A DNA stretch of 64,000 nt from an uncultured Microscilla sp. (GCF_947493425.1 NZ_CANLRP010000002.1:1-64000), one strand, 5' to 3'; positions 40,281-49,925 are shown, numbered from the stretch's first letter. Translations and numbers: made by a program. Notes: generated by a model not told the origin, from the sequence alone.

Positions 40281-40915
40281 AATTCAAGGTGTTTTGGTTT
40301 TGGGTAAGACTAATTGGGTTTAAGTATGTACCAAGACAAAATTAAATATACCTAATATGCAAGTATAACTATCATATTATGAGAGAGTTATATTTACTTG
40401 TAGCTTATAGCTATGCTGTAAACGGAATAAAAAACCGAGAATATAACCTCTATTTTATGTCGCTTTGCGCAACCATTAGAAAAACCAGTTTTTTGGTTAA
40501 TTCTGCCGTTCAAAGTATAATTGCTTACTACTTATCAATACTCCGCAGTGATTTTCGTCAAAGTCGGTTGCTGGTTATCAGTTATTGATGAATTTAAAAA
40601 CTATTTAATTGGGTGTTTAGGCGTAAAACCGAAACACTTTTAAAAATAAAGTGAGTAAGCAATATCAATATAAAGCACTGGTTTACAGTACTTAACAAGG
40701 CAAATGTTTACTCGAATCAGCTATGGACTATCGACTAAATACTTCTAACTACGCTTTTTGTAAATAGCTGAAAATCAGTATAATACAAAAGCGTGGTTAC
40801 TTGTGGAACAGGGTGTAGCACCGATATTCATCGGTATCTAAGGACTTGCGACTTGTCGCTTGAAGCACCGATATGCATCGGCATCTAAGGACTTGCCCCT
40901 GTCGGGGCTATGGAC
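40281..40915. other. Gene-free region with tandem repeat B
   Basis: About 635 bases. The open frame at 40379-40588 has no family resemblance. The right third holds two tandem copies of repeat B and a CTATGGACT word also present near 58.76 kb. Confidence 0.5.
40816..40915 (+). repeat. Tandem pair of dispersed repeat B
   Basis: Two units of about 48 bases start GCACCGATAT: the first near 40818, the second near 40865. Each contains CATCGGnATCTAAGGACTTG (40829-40849 and 40876-40896) followed by GC and a short hairpin, CGACTTGTCG in the first and CCCCTGTCGGGG in the second. A third plus-strand copy lies at 54286-54306. Confidence 0.65.
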
Positions 40916-41755
40916 TTATACAAAACTAAATAATGCAAAATATAAAAACATAGCACCATCTACATATTTTTTGTAGTAAATTCGGGGAGTTTGTGCGTTT
41001 ACTTGCCTCAAAAACACCCCACAACTGAACATCAGCACACCTGCCATTATTACAAATATAACTTGTTGAAAATGTCCTATTGCTGTAGCCATATAAACCA
41101 TAATGAGCAAGTAACCTATTTGACGAGTCCGCTTGATACCCAACCATACGGGAATAGTAAGAATACGATGGTTTTGATCATTTTTTACATCACCTATATC
41201 AAAAGGCAGCGTAATAATAAAAATGAATAAAAACCTTTCGGTAAATAGATATAACACCTGAGGAGCTTGCCAGTCTGTGTGTAATGTAATGACAGGAAGA
41301 ATCACCGTAACTGCTGCCCAGCCATAAGCAATCAAAAATATTTTGAGTAAAGGTATACGCCGCAACGAAAGCCACGACAACCACCCTAAACCTTTAGGGA
41401 TAGAATAAAAAACTGCAATAAACCCCAAGTGTACTATGAATAAAAGCAACTGCCAGGAAAGCCAAAAGCTACAGGTAATTATTCCGATGGTGGCCGCCAA
41501 CTGGAGCGTGATAGTAAACCAGTGATTAAAATAGAAAGGAACGCGGTCTATGTTGTAAGTGAATATGGTAGCACAAAAAATAAATAAAAGTAGTGCCCAG
41601 TTGATTTGAGTTGAAGATGTGTCAAGCAAAAGGTAGGTAGTAAAGGTAAGCGCTATAGCCCCCAATGCTATGTATAAGTTGTGGTAAATGAGCCATTCAA
41701 GCCCCCGATTAGGTATTTTTAAGTATTGATAGAATGTGTCTTTTACTGCCTTCAT
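40916..41755 (-). CDS. UbiA-like prenyltransferase family membrane protein
   Basis: A 279-residue integral membrane protein with eight to nine helices. Two polar loops resemble the Asp-rich motifs of UbiA prenyltransferases: FTYNIDRVPFYF (about 65-76) and FDIGDVKNDQNHRILTIPVW (about 184-203). The first motif has only one Asp instead of the usual NDxxDxxxD, so activity on a polyprenyl donor is uncertain. Bacteroidota carry many such UbiA-like proteins of unknown substrate. It starts at the ATG at 41755 and is followed leftward by repeat B. Confidence 0.7.
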   Translation of the reverse strand: MKAVKDTFYQYLKIPNRGLEWLIYHNLYIALGAIALTFTTYLLLDTSSTQINWALLLFIFCATIFTYNIDRVPFYFNHWFTITLQLAATIGIITCSFWLSWQLLLFIVHLGFIAVFYSIPKGLGWLSWLSLRRIPLLKIFLIAYGWAAVTVILPVITLHTDWQAPQVLYLFTERFLFIFIITLPFDIGDVKNDQNHRILTIPVWLGIKRTRQIGYLLIMVYMATAIGHFQQVIFVIMAGVLMFSCGVFLRQVNAQTPRIYYKKYVDGAMFLYFALFSFV

Positions 41756-41814
41756 TGTTCACTTGTATCCGCGTATATCATTAGTACGACAGGTTGGCTA
41801 TAAAAACAAAAAAA

Positions 41815-41839
41815 CCTGCAAGAATTTGACTCTTGCAGG
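41815..41839 (-). terminator. Terminator of the PBP1A-like gene
   Basis: Arms 41815-41823 (CCTGCAAGA) and 41831-41839 pair perfectly over 9 bp. On the minus strand the stem is followed by TTTTTTTG. Confidence 0.75.
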
Positions 41840-41865
41840 CGAGATTAATTTATAGTGTATATTAT

Positions 41866-44112
41866 TTATTCATCATTCAGTAACATCTGCGCTCGTTTTT
41901 GTCGCATCTTGGCACAATTCAACTCTATGTCTACTTTATCGGGGCGTTCAAACGAACCACGGGTGTAAGGCAAATCCTTGTTGGCGTATACTTTTTTCAT
42001 ATACTCACCCCACATTGGCAAAGCAAGCACTGCACCTTGTCCATATACAATGCTCCTAAAACGAATACTACGGTTATCGCCACCAACCCAAGCACCCGAT
42101 ACAAGATCTTTGGTTACACCAATAAACCAGGCATCCGAGTTATTTTGAGTAGTTCCTGTTTTCCCCCCAATTTCATTTTTAGTAGCTACACCATAACTCC
42201 ATAGTCGGGTAGATGTACCACCAGGCTCCAAAGCAGCCTTAAGCATGTGCAACATAATATAAGCAGTCTCTTCGTCCAACACCTTGGTTACCTTGGGTAT
42301 AAACTCTTTTACAACATTTCCGTTACGGTCTTCTATGCGCGATATAAATATAGGTACCGTATGTTTCCCTTTGTTGGCAAAAGTACTGTAAGCTCCCAAC
42401 ATCTCAAATAGCGATACCTCACTTGATCCTAAACACAACGAAGGTACAGAGCGTAATGGAGACGATATACCCAACTCTCTGGCGTGTTCTACTATCGTTC
42501 TTACCCCAATGGCTTTGGTAAGCCCAGCTGTAACTGAGTTGATTGATTGCCCTAGTGCCCGGCGCAAAGTCATGGGCACACCCGTATACGATAAAGTAGC
42601 ATTACGTGCTACCCAAGGGCCTCCTCCGGCATTAAACACTACTGGCTGATCAACAAATTGGTGACATGGAGTATACCCCAGGTCAATGGCAGAGGCATAC
42701 ACAATGGGTTTAAATGTAGACCCAGGTTGTCTGCGTCCTTGTTTTACGTGATCATACTGGAAATATTTGTAATTAATACCTCCTACCCAGGTTTTTACGT
42801 GACCACTTTGTGGTTCCATAGACATGAAACCAGTATGCAAAAAGTGTTTGTAATAGCGTAAAGAATCCATAGGACTCAATAAGGTGTCTTTTTCACCAGC
42901 CCACGAAAAGACCCTTGTTTTTACAGGAGTATTCATTGCTTTCTTGATGCTGGCAGTATCTTTTCCATATTTTTTTCTAAAAATACGGTATTGAGTAGTA
43001 GTTTTTGCCAAATCTTCAATAAAATTGGGTAACTCCACATTGTAAGCATCTACCCACGGATTCCTGTTTTCCCAGTGTTTGTAGAAGATTTTTTGTTGTG
43101 CTTTCATTTGTTTTTCTACCACCTTCTCGGCGTAGGCTTGCATACGAGAATCTATGGTAGTATAAATGCGTAAGCCATCTGTATACAAGTCACGCCCTGA
43201 CTCTTTGGCCCATTTTTTCAGAAACTTTTTGGCTTCTTCTCTAAAATAAGGAGCAATTCCACCTACATGGTCATCTACTCCAAATTTAAGCTTAATAGAC
43301 TGAGATTTGAAATAACTTGCTTGTGACGAAGTAATAAATTTATATTTCTCCATTTGCTCAAGCACCGTGTTTCGGCGGGCTTTCGATCGCTCAGGGTTAG
43401 ATACGGGACTATAACGGGTAGGAGCTTTTAACAAGCCTACCAACACTGCCGATTCAGGCACATTTAATTGGCTAGGGTGTTTGTCAAAAAAGGTACGGGC
43501 AGCAGTTTGAATACCAAAAGCATTACTACCAAACTCTACGGTGTTGAGGTACATCGTAATAATTTCTTTTTTTGTATAATTCCGCTCAATTTTAATGGCA
43601 GTGACCCACTCTTTGGTTTTTGATACAATAGTGCCCACCAATGGGTAGTCGTGAAGTTTACCTTTACTGGCTGCTCCACGGGTACGGTAAAGGTTTTTTG
43701 CAAGTTGTTGGGTAATGGTACTTGCCCCCCCATCTTTACCCAGCCTTACAATGGCACGGGTCAAACCTTTGAGGTCAATGCCAGAATGACTCTCATAACG
43801 AATATCTTCAGTAGCTATGAGGGCATTGATCATGTAGGGAGAAATTTCTTCATATTCTACCGGGCTTCGGTTTTCCCGGTAATATTTACCCATCAGTTTG
43901 CCATCTGCAGAATAAATTTCAGAGGCAAGTTCTGTTTTGGGATTTTCTAAGCTTTCCAGACTTGGTATAGGACCAAAAAATCCCATAAAGTCGTTCTCTA
44001 GTGCGGTAAAATAAAGAACGGCTCCGGTAATAGTTGCCAAAAAACCGATCCAAATAAGCATAATCAGCCGCCAATATCCTTTTCTGTAAAATGGTCTGTC
44101 TTTTTTACCCAT
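41866..44112 (-). CDS. mrcA: Class A penicillin-binding protein (PBP1A type)
   Basis: A 748-residue bifunctional peptidoglycan synthase anchored by one helix (about 15-37) with its catalytic domains in the periplasm. The glycosyltransferase domain (about 60-240) has ALIATEDIRYESHSGID with catalytic Glu102 and GGASTITQQLAKNLYRTR. The transpeptidase domain (about 400-690) has QPGSTFKPIVYASAID with nucleophile Ser465, the S-x-N motif in GQSINSVTAGL and the K-T-G motif in GGKTGTTQNNSDAWFIG. It builds glycan strands from lipid II and crosslinks them. The symbol is given by class; exact orthology is not tested. The SprE-like gene lies 197 bases upstream on the same strand. Confidence 0.94.
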   Translation of the reverse strand: MGKKDRPFYRKGYWRLIMLIWIGFLATITGAVLYFTALENDFMGFFGPIPSLESLENPKTELASEIYSADGKLMGKYYRENRSPVEYEEISPYMINALIATEDIRYESHSGIDLKGLTRAIVRLGKDGGASTITQQLAKNLYRTRGAASKGKLHDYPLVGTIVSKTKEWVTAIKIERNYTKKEIITMYLNTVEFGSNAFGIQTAARTFFDKHPSQLNVPESAVLVGLLKAPTRYSPVSNPERSKARRNTVLEQMEKYKFITSSQASYFKSQSIKLKFGVDDHVGGIAPYFREEAKKFLKKWAKESGRDLYTDGLRIYTTIDSRMQAYAEKVVEKQMKAQQKIFYKHWENRNPWVDAYNVELPNFIEDLAKTTTQYRIFRKKYGKDTASIKKAMNTPVKTRVFSWAGEKDTLLSPMDSLRYYKHFLHTGFMSMEPQSGHVKTWVGGINYKYFQYDHVKQGRRQPGSTFKPIVYASAIDLGYTPCHQFVDQPVVFNAGGGPWVARNATLSYTGVPMTLRRALGQSINSVTAGLTKAIGVRTIVEHARELGISSPLRSVPSLCLGSSEVSLFEMLGAYSTFANKGKHTVPIFISRIEDRNGNVVKEFIPKVTKVLDEETAYIMLHMLKAALEPGGTSTRLWSYGVATKNEIGGKTGTTQNNSDAWFIGVTKDLVSGAWVGGDNRSIRFRSIVYGQGAVLALPMWGEYMKKVYANKDLPYTRGSFERPDKVDIELNCAKMRQKRAQMLLNDE

Positions 44113-44309
44113 TGTTGAGACTGTTTTTAATTTAGTGTTTCAAAATTAGTGATTTTTGATATAGTTAATTAATCATAGTGAAGTTTATACAAAAAAAAAT
44201 CAAAAGTAACCTTTTTTAGCCTACAAGCTTCAGGCAAAAAGCGATAAGTCAAGTATTAAAATTACAAACTTGAAACTTACCGCTTAGGTTACTTTGAAAC
44301 AGGAAGTGG

Positions 44310-46442
44310 CTACATTGCTTTAGACTTTTTAAGCAAGTTGTTGGCAAACTTTTTAAGGTTGCTACCCGGATAGTCTTTAATAAACTTTAACAAGGCTTTT
44401 TCCCTTACTTCTTTATTTTGTGTGCGACTAATAATGAGCACCTTCAGAAACGAAAACTTATCCTGAATAAGGTTTTGTGGATACTTTTTAAGTGTAGCAT
44501 CCATGATTTGCTGTGACTTTTCATACTGGAGATTTTTATAAGCCTCATAAGCTTTTTTATAAGCCTCTTTTACTTCTTTTTCGTGTTTCTTGGCCTCTTT
44601 TAACCAATTAGGGTTGATAATCATATTTTTGTATACCGAGTTAGGGTATTTTTTCAGCACTTGCTGCTTATAATATTCCGCCCTGGAAGCATTTGGTAAG
44701 TTTTTGTTAATGAGATACAAAAAATAAAGTACCTCTGCCTCATACTTTGTCTTAGAAAACCTTTGGAGCAACTCTTCAAATGACCCAATAGCCTTTTTGT
44801 TTTCATTCAAATGGAGGTTATAAATTTTACCTAACTCATAAAAACCATCCTCCAGTTTTTTGTTAGAGGCCTTGATAGCTTCTGGAGTAAAAGGTATAAT
44901 TTTATAGAGTTCTTCTTTAGCCTTTTTTACTCTGTCTGCTACAATTTTTCCTTTGTCAGGCTTTTTGTCTCCCCCTATAAACAAAGAATCAGGTGGCTCA
45001 GGATCTTTGTTGCTCCGGCGCCAGTTATCTTCAAGTACCCTTGTGCCCCATTTCTGTTGAAACTTTACCCTGCCTCGTGCCACTAATTGAGGATTATAAA
45101 AGTACCATACATTACTTTGCAGTTCTTTCAAAGTGCTGGTATTATTGCTTCGTTTGGCTTTGTCTTTGGCAGCTTGTATAAGACGCTGTTCCTCGTCGTA
45201 TTCTTTTTCAATTTTAGCTTTCAGGTTTTTATCCAGGTAAGCCGACAATTGCAAGGTATCCATTTTAGCCATTCTTTGCAGACTATCTTCCAGTCTTACA
45301 CTATTCAGGTATTTTACAAAGTCGCCCAAGATACGCGCCCTTCGCTTAATCATCTTATAGTTTTCTACATTTTTGGGCAGTGATACCATCGAGCTATCAT
45401 AATACTTTTTGGCAAGTTCATATTTTTCTAGTGGGGCATAGTGCACTTCACCTAGTTTAAGGTAAGAGTAGGCTTTTTGTACCTTATTACCTGCACTGGC
45501 ATCAATAGACTTTTTGAGCATAGTAACTGCCCGATTGGTGCTGTCTTGCCGTAGCTCAAAAAGCGCCAATTCATAATAAATTTTATCATGGTACTCTTTG
45601 TTCTTTACATCACGTAGTAGCCTTCTGAAATAACGTCGGGCTTTACGTATGTCTTTATCCGTTTTTATGTTAGATACCTGGGTCATTTTGAGTCGGGCAT
45701 AAAAAGCCAACTCATAAGGAGGGTTGTTTCTAAGCACAGAACGGTAGTGAGTATACGCCTTATCGTACTGCTCAAACCTTTGGTATATTTGCCCTATGAT
45801 AAAATGAATGCGTCCTTTACGTTCCCCGCGACGCATCATATCTACTGCTTTTACCAAATACCTTCCAGTTCTTTTATAGTTAAGTTTTGTTCGGTAATAG
45901 TGCGCCCGCATAATCAAAAAATCACGCAGGTTTTGTTTACTCATTGCCTGTTTTTTCAAATAATTAATTACCGTCAATGCATTTCTGTCCTGATCAGTGC
46001 GTAGAAAAGTTCTAATAAGAAATATAAGTGATTTATGTCGGAGGTCATCGTCTTCACTTTGGGTATTCACAAACTTAAACCCTACGATTGCCTGGTCAAA
46101 GTTACGTGCGTAAAACCTGGCTTTAGCAATCACATGGTAGGCATCATCCATCCAGTTGCTTTCATCGTGTTTGTGATATATAATAGAAGCTTTCTCTAAA
46201 CTATACTTAATATCCTGATCGTGTGCCTTCATAGTATTGGTATCTATAAAAGGCTGCACATCCAATATCTTATTGTAATCTTCGATACGTTTCAGAAACA
46301 GTTTTCTTTCTATCTCTTGCATTCGCTCATTGGCAAGAAAATAAGCATTATAATGAGCTGTAATATTATGGTAAGGCTTACAGGCTTGTAAAATGGCCAC
46401 TATTGCGATTGCAAGCAGAGGTATGACTTTAAAATACTTCAA
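44310..46442 (-). CDS. sprE: SprE/PorW-like TPR lipoprotein of the type IX secretion system
   Basis: From a TTG at 46442 the protein has 710 residues and a clean lipoprotein signal (KYFKVIPLLAIAIVAILQAC); a GTG at 46508 would add 22 residues before it. Just after the lipid Cys comes KPYHNITAHYNAYFLANERM, and then the ILDVQPF segment, the opening typical of SprE/PorW. Tetratricopeptide-like helices follow through most of the chain (AKARFYARNFDQAIVGFKFV, GQIYQRFEQYDKAYTHYRSV, ELGKIYNLHLNENKKAIGSF). SprE/PorW is a periplasmic lipoprotein needed for T9SS function and gliding. The secreted protease at 15218 carries a signal for this system. Confidence 0.82.
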   Translation of the reverse strand: MKYFKVIPLLAIAIVAILQACKPYHNITAHYNAYFLANERMQEIERKLFLKRIEDYNKILDVQPFIDTNTMKAHDQDIKYSLEKASIIYHKHDESNWMDDAYHVIAKARFYARNFDQAIVGFKFVNTQSEDDDLRHKSLIFLIRTFLRTDQDRNALTVINYLKKQAMSKQNLRDFLIMRAHYYRTKLNYKRTGRYLVKAVDMMRRGERKGRIHFIIGQIYQRFEQYDKAYTHYRSVLRNNPPYELAFYARLKMTQVSNIKTDKDIRKARRYFRRLLRDVKNKEYHDKIYYELALFELRQDSTNRAVTMLKKSIDASAGNKVQKAYSYLKLGEVHYAPLEKYELAKKYYDSSMVSLPKNVENYKMIKRRARILGDFVKYLNSVRLEDSLQRMAKMDTLQLSAYLDKNLKAKIEKEYDEEQRLIQAAKDKAKRSNNTSTLKELQSNVWYFYNPQLVARGRVKFQQKWGTRVLEDNWRRSNKDPEPPDSLFIGGDKKPDKGKIVADRVKKAKEELYKIIPFTPEAIKASNKKLEDGFYELGKIYNLHLNENKKAIGSFEELLQRFSKTKYEAEVLYFLYLINKNLPNASRAEYYKQQVLKKYPNSVYKNMIINPNWLKEAKKHEKEVKEAYKKAYEAYKNLQYEKSQQIMDATLKKYPQNLIQDKFSFLKVLIISRTQNKEVREKALLKFIKDYPGSNLKKFANNLLKKSKAM

Positions 46443-46898
46443 AATTTTCCAGTTTATTTTTTTGTGGCTAATTTTAAATGAAAGGACATTAAAATAAACC
46501 TGTCTCACAAAAAAGAGTTTTATACTATATGGTAAAAACCTACGCCACTATACTGCTTTTGCTTTCAAAAAATGGAGATTAAAAAGCCAAATTAAAATAG
46601 TATATTGGCAAGTTACAATACCTAAATAAAACACTATTGTGTTTGGTTGATTTTAATTAATACAGGTTTTGTATATGAAACATTGATTTTCAAGTGTTTA
46701 ACTAAGTGTTTTTTGGCAGATAAATTGCCTGTATTTGCAGTAGAATGTACTATAAATACCAAAAACAGTATCAAAATTACATAAAAAACCCATATTTCAG
46801 CATATTTTTAGGCAAATTAACGATCAATATCAATAAAAATACGTTAATTTGCACCGATTTTGTGGGTTTGTCCAGATGTGTAACAAAAATATACCACA
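46443..46898. other. Divergent intergenic region before the M23-bactofilin-atp cluster
   Basis: About 450 AT-rich bases. GTTAATTTGCACC at 46843-46855 resembles a Bacteroidota minus-7 promoter region and lies about 45 bases before the M23 gene. No other feature was recognised. Confidence 0.4.
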
Positions 46899-47768
46899 TT
46901 GAAAGTAAAAAAAACATTGTCTAATTGGCTTACTACCCGATATAAGTTAATTATAAGAAACGAAGAAAGTTTAGAGGAGAAAAAACAAATCCCTTATACC
47001 TACTCCATTGTTATATTTATTGCTACGCTATTTTCCGGATTGGTCTTTACTTTGGGCTTTTTCATCTCTCAAAAATTTTTCAGTGAAAGTACCTTAACTA
47101 CTGATAATGGAGCTGAGTTTGTGCGAAGTGTAAAAACTTTGAATCAAAAAATCGATTCAATATCAAGCCAGGTACAAGGACGGGAATTTTTTATCAAAAA
47201 CTTTAGAAATGTGGTAGGAGGGAAGGTAAAGTATTTTAATAATGAAGACAGTGCCAAATCAAAAATACCTGTCATTCGCAAAGTTTCTGACTCAATCAAT
47301 CCAGATTATATAGATCCTAACGATAAGTTATTGCGTGAAGAATTTGAGGGAGGTTCAGGAAACCCACTCATGGGTGGGCAAGGAATCAAAAGCCTGAAAT
47401 CACTCTATTTGTTTGCTCCCTTAAAAGGAGTAATCTCTAAAAAATATAATCCTCGTCAACAAAATTACGGGGTGGACATTGTGTCTACGCACGGCAGTAC
47501 TGTGTCTTCTATTGCAGATGGCACAATTATTATGACTTCTTGGACAAGTGATAAAGGGTATGTTGTAGCAATACAACACCAATCTAATCTCATTTCGGTG
47601 TATACGCATTGTGCTACTTTGTTTCAGAACAAAAGAGTAGGAAGTTTTTTGAAAGCAGGAGAAGCAGTAGCTCTTTTAGGTAAAAATTCAAAAAATAAGC
47701 CGTATTTGCATTTTGAATTATGGTACAAAGGTACGCCAGTTAACCCCGAAGCATTTGTTTCATTTTAA
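46899..47768 (+). CDS. M23-fold membrane protein with substituted catalytic residues
   Basis: A 289-residue protein with a basic cytoplasmic start, one membrane helix (about 35-57), a linker with coiled-coil character (about 75-105) and a LytM/M23 domain (about 170-289). In active M23 enzymes zinc is held by the H of HxGxD, the D, and the second H of HLH. Here these are Asn189 (NYGVDIV), Asp193 and His271 (YLHFELW), and the catalytic first H of HLH is Tyr269, while His237 (YTHCAT) is kept. Loss of two key histidines suggests a non-enzymatic, regulatory role. The start is TTG at 46899; the sequence KTLSNWLTTRYKLIIRNEES is the usual N-terminus. It precedes bactofilin by 18 bases. Confidence 0.88.
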   Translation: MKVKKTLSNWLTTRYKLIIRNEESLEEKKQIPYTYSIVIFIATLFSGLVFTLGFFISQKFFSESTLTTDNGAEFVRSVKTLNQKIDSISSQVQGREFFIKNFRNVVGGKVKYFNNEDSAKSKIPVIRKVSDSINPDYIDPNDKLLREEFEGGSGNPLMGGQGIKSLKSLYLFAPLKGVISKKYNPRQQNYGVDIVSTHGSTVSSIADGTIIMTSWTSDKGYVVAIQHQSNLISVYTHCATLFQNKRVGSFLKAGEAVALLGKNSKNKPYLHFELWYKGTPVNPEAFVSF

Positions 47769-47786
47769 ATTAAATCCCAAAATAAC

Positions 47787-48239
47787 ATGTTCATGGCTGT
47801 ATTTGGAAATAACACTAGCAAAGAAACCAAAAAAGATATCACAGAACTTAGCAATGCAGAAACCCGCATTGGTAAAGGAGCTGTTTTAGATGGTAATATC
47901 GAGACTTACGGACCAGTACGCTTAGACGGTAAGATTGTCGGTAATATTAAAAGTAAATCAAGAGTTGTACTTGGAGAAACATCAGGGTTGCAGGGAAGTA
48001 TTTTAGCCCAAAATGCTGAAATCTCAGGTGAAGTAAAAGGCTTGGTTGAGATCGCAGACTTATTGACCCTTAAATCTACAGCAGTGATTAATGGTGATAT
48101 TGTTTGTAACAAATTGATTGTGGAAGCAGGGGCTGTATTTAACGGAAGCTGTAAGATGGGCAACATGGTAAAAGAAATAAAAATAAACGATAGTACTAAG
48201 AAAACTTCTCATGACCAAAAACAAAAACAAGTCGTCTAA
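47787..48239 (+). CDS. bacA: Bactofilin, polymer-forming cytoskeletal protein
   Basis: A 150-residue protein with a central right-handed beta-helix (about 25-125) made of repeats such as TRIGKGAVLDGNIETYGPVR, LDGKIVGNIKSKSRVVLGET and QGSILAQNAEISGEVKGLVE. Flanking tails are short and charged. Bactofilins form filaments under the membrane and position cell-wall enzymes. The M23-fold protein immediately upstream is the usual partner in such gene pairs. Two ATG codons (47787, 47793) are possible starts. Its end overlaps the next small gene by 29 bases, tying it to the ATP synthase cluster. Confidence 0.9.
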   Translation: MFMAVFGNNTSKETKKDITELSNAETRIGKGAVLDGNIETYGPVRLDGKIVGNIKSKSRVVLGETSGLQGSILAQNAEISGEVKGLVEIADLLTLKSTAVINGDIVCNKLIVEAGAVFNGSCKMGNMVKEIKINDSTKKTSHDQKQKQVV

Positions 48240-48423
48240 CGATTACGTTCGTTATTCAGCACTTGCTTTTGAAATGTTTGCCTTAATTTTGGCGGCAGTT
48301 TTAGGAGGTAGGTGGTTAGATGAATACTGGGGGTTAGAAAACCCCATCATGACACTCATCTTATCACTTACTTCTGTAATTGTCGCTATTTTTCTTTTAA
48401 TTCGAACCCTTACATCTCGTTAA
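48211..48423 (+). CDS. AtpZ/AtpI-like small membrane protein
   Basis: A 70-residue protein with two membrane helices (about 15-35, 43-65) joined by a loop GGRWLDEYWGLENP, the typical form of AtpZ/AtpI proteins encoded at the head of ATP synthase operons. They are thought to help assemble the c-ring or move magnesium. The start ATG lies inside the end of the bactofilin gene. Confidence 0.8.
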   Translation: MTKNKNKSSNDYVRYSALAFEMFALILAAVLGGRWLDEYWGLENPIMTLILSLTSVIVAIFLLIRTLTSR

Positions 48424-48425
48424 AG

Positions 48426-48803
48426 ATGCAGCAACATTTACGACAGATTGGCATCCCTTCATTAATTATTGCAATTTTTATTATTGCTGATACATTTATT
48501 AAACAAATTAATTTATTTCATTTTACCAAGTGGGGCTTATGGGGATTTTTTATTGCTATAGCCTTGATAACCTCGCTTGTAACAAGCTACGGGCTAAAAA
48601 AAGATGAAAAAGCATTCCATGTATACTACTTTTTATCAATGGGTATAAGGTTATTTTTAAGTGTTATATTTGTATTTGTTTGTATTATTCTCAGAATGGA
48701 AGGCATTTACTCGTTTGTAATAACCTTCTTTGTTTTTTATTTCTTGTACTTTGTTTTTGAAATTTATTTCCTGTTGGGTAATTTGCGCGCAAAATCTGAA
48801 TGA
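48426..48803 (+). CDS. ATP synthase I-like membrane protein
   Basis: A 125-residue protein with four hydrophobic helices and almost no soluble part. The position between the AtpZ-like gene and atpB, size and helix pattern match ATP synthase subunit I-like proteins of Bacteroidota, but no strong sequence motif is present, so the call depends on context. It begins 3 bases after the previous stop. Confidence 0.65.
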   Translation: MQQHLRQIGIPSLIIAIFIIADTFIKQINLFHFTKWGLWGFFIAIALITSLVTSYGLKKDEKAFHVYYFLSMGIRLFLSVIFVFVCIILRMEGIYSFVITFFVFYFLYFVFEIYFLLGNLRAKSE

Positions 48804-48848
48804 TCGGATTAAATATATACGAAAAACGAGACTATCATAGATAATAAA

Positions 48849-49925
48849 ATGCTTAAAAAAACGCTATTATTGGTTGGACTTCTTTGTCTTTTTCAATTTG
48901 CACAAGCCAAAGGAGGAGGAGATGACAAGTTTGAAGCAAAAGACTTCAGTGAACTCATCACTCACCACATTGCCGATTCGCATGGTTGGGAGTTTTTCAA
49001 AGGCTTTACCATCCCATTGCCTGTAATCTTATACACCGACAAAGGTCTTGATATTTTCATGTCTTCTGCCATTCCTCACGGAGATGGAAAACATGAGGAC
49101 ATCAAAAAAGAAGGGCATAAAGAGGGAGCTAAAGCTCACGACGGAGCCATAACCTTTGAGCACGGAGGCAACAAATATGTATATGCTCATGGACATTTCG
49201 CCCTGGCAAACGGAGGACACGTAATGGATTTTTCTATTACCAAAAACGTAGCTTCTTTGTTTGTAAGTGTAGCCTTATTGTTTTTCGTGTTTTTTAGTGT
49301 TTCTAAAGGATATAAAAAACGAGCAGGTAAGGCTCCGAGAGGCATACAATCATTTTTTGAGCCTATCATCATTTTTGTGAGAGATGATATAGCCAAAGAA
49401 AACATTGGACCTAAGTATGAAAGGTTTACTCCTTATCTTCTTACCGTATTTTTCTTTATCTGGTTTAACAACATGTTGGGGTTATTGCCTGGTGCAGCCA
49501 ACCTTACCGGAAACATTGCCGTAACTTTGGTGCTTTCTGTAATTACTTTTGTAATCACAACTCTAAGTGCTAACAAAAACTACTGGGCACACATATTTAC
49601 CCCTCCTGTACCCAAACTACTTTACATTATCCTGGTTCCTATTGAAATTATAGGAATGTTCACCAAGCCATTCTCTCTAATGATCCGATTGTTTGCTAAC
49701 ATTACAGCAGGTCACATTATTATGTTGAGTTTGTTTGGTTTGATCTTTATTTTCCAAAGTCTTGCTGTAGGGGTAGTAAGTACTGCTTTTGCCACCTTTA
49801 TGAACTTTCTGGAGTTATTGGTAGCATTTATTCAAGCGTATGTGTTTACCTTGCTTTCTGCTTCTTATTTCTCAACGGCAGTAGAGGAGCATCACCATGA
49901 TGAAGCACACGCACACGCTCACTAA
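48849..49925 (+). CDS. atpB: ATP synthase F0 subunit a with His-rich N-terminal extension
   Basis: A 358-residue subunit forming the proton half-channels. It starts with a cleavable signal (about 1-20, FQFAQA). A periplasmic extension of about 110 residues follows, rich in His and acidic residues (HGDGKHEDIKKEGHKEGAKA). The conserved membrane core includes IFVRDDIAKENIGPKYERFT, then LTVFFFIWFNNMLGLLPG, and KPFSLMIRLFANITAGHIIM (about 276-295) with the essential Arg283. It ends EEHHHDEAHAHAH. It is nearly 90 residues longer than E. coli AtpB, a feature of many Bacteroidota. Confidence 0.95.
   Translation: MLKKTLLLVGLLCLFQFAQAKGGGDDKFEAKDFSELITHHIADSHGWEFFKGFTIPLPVILYTDKGLDIFMSSAIPHGDGKHEDIKKEGHKEGAKAHDGAITFEHGGNKYVYAHGHFALANGGHVMDFSITKNVASLFVSVALLFFVFFSVSKGYKKRAGKAPRGIQSFFEPIIIFVRDDIAKENIGPKYERFTPYLLTVFFFIWFNNMLGLLPGAANLTGNIAVTLVLSVITFVITTLSANKNYWAHIFTPPVPKLLYIILVPIEIIGMFTKPFSLMIRLFANITAGHIIMLSLFGLIFIFQSLAVGVVSTAFATFMNFLELLVAFIQAYVFTLLSASYFSTAVEEHHHDEAHAHAH

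Noticed and set aside
40816-40915. CRISPR-like tandem repeat
   Set aside because: Only two units of about 48 bases with no regular spacers and no cas genes; it fits a dispersed repeat family better.
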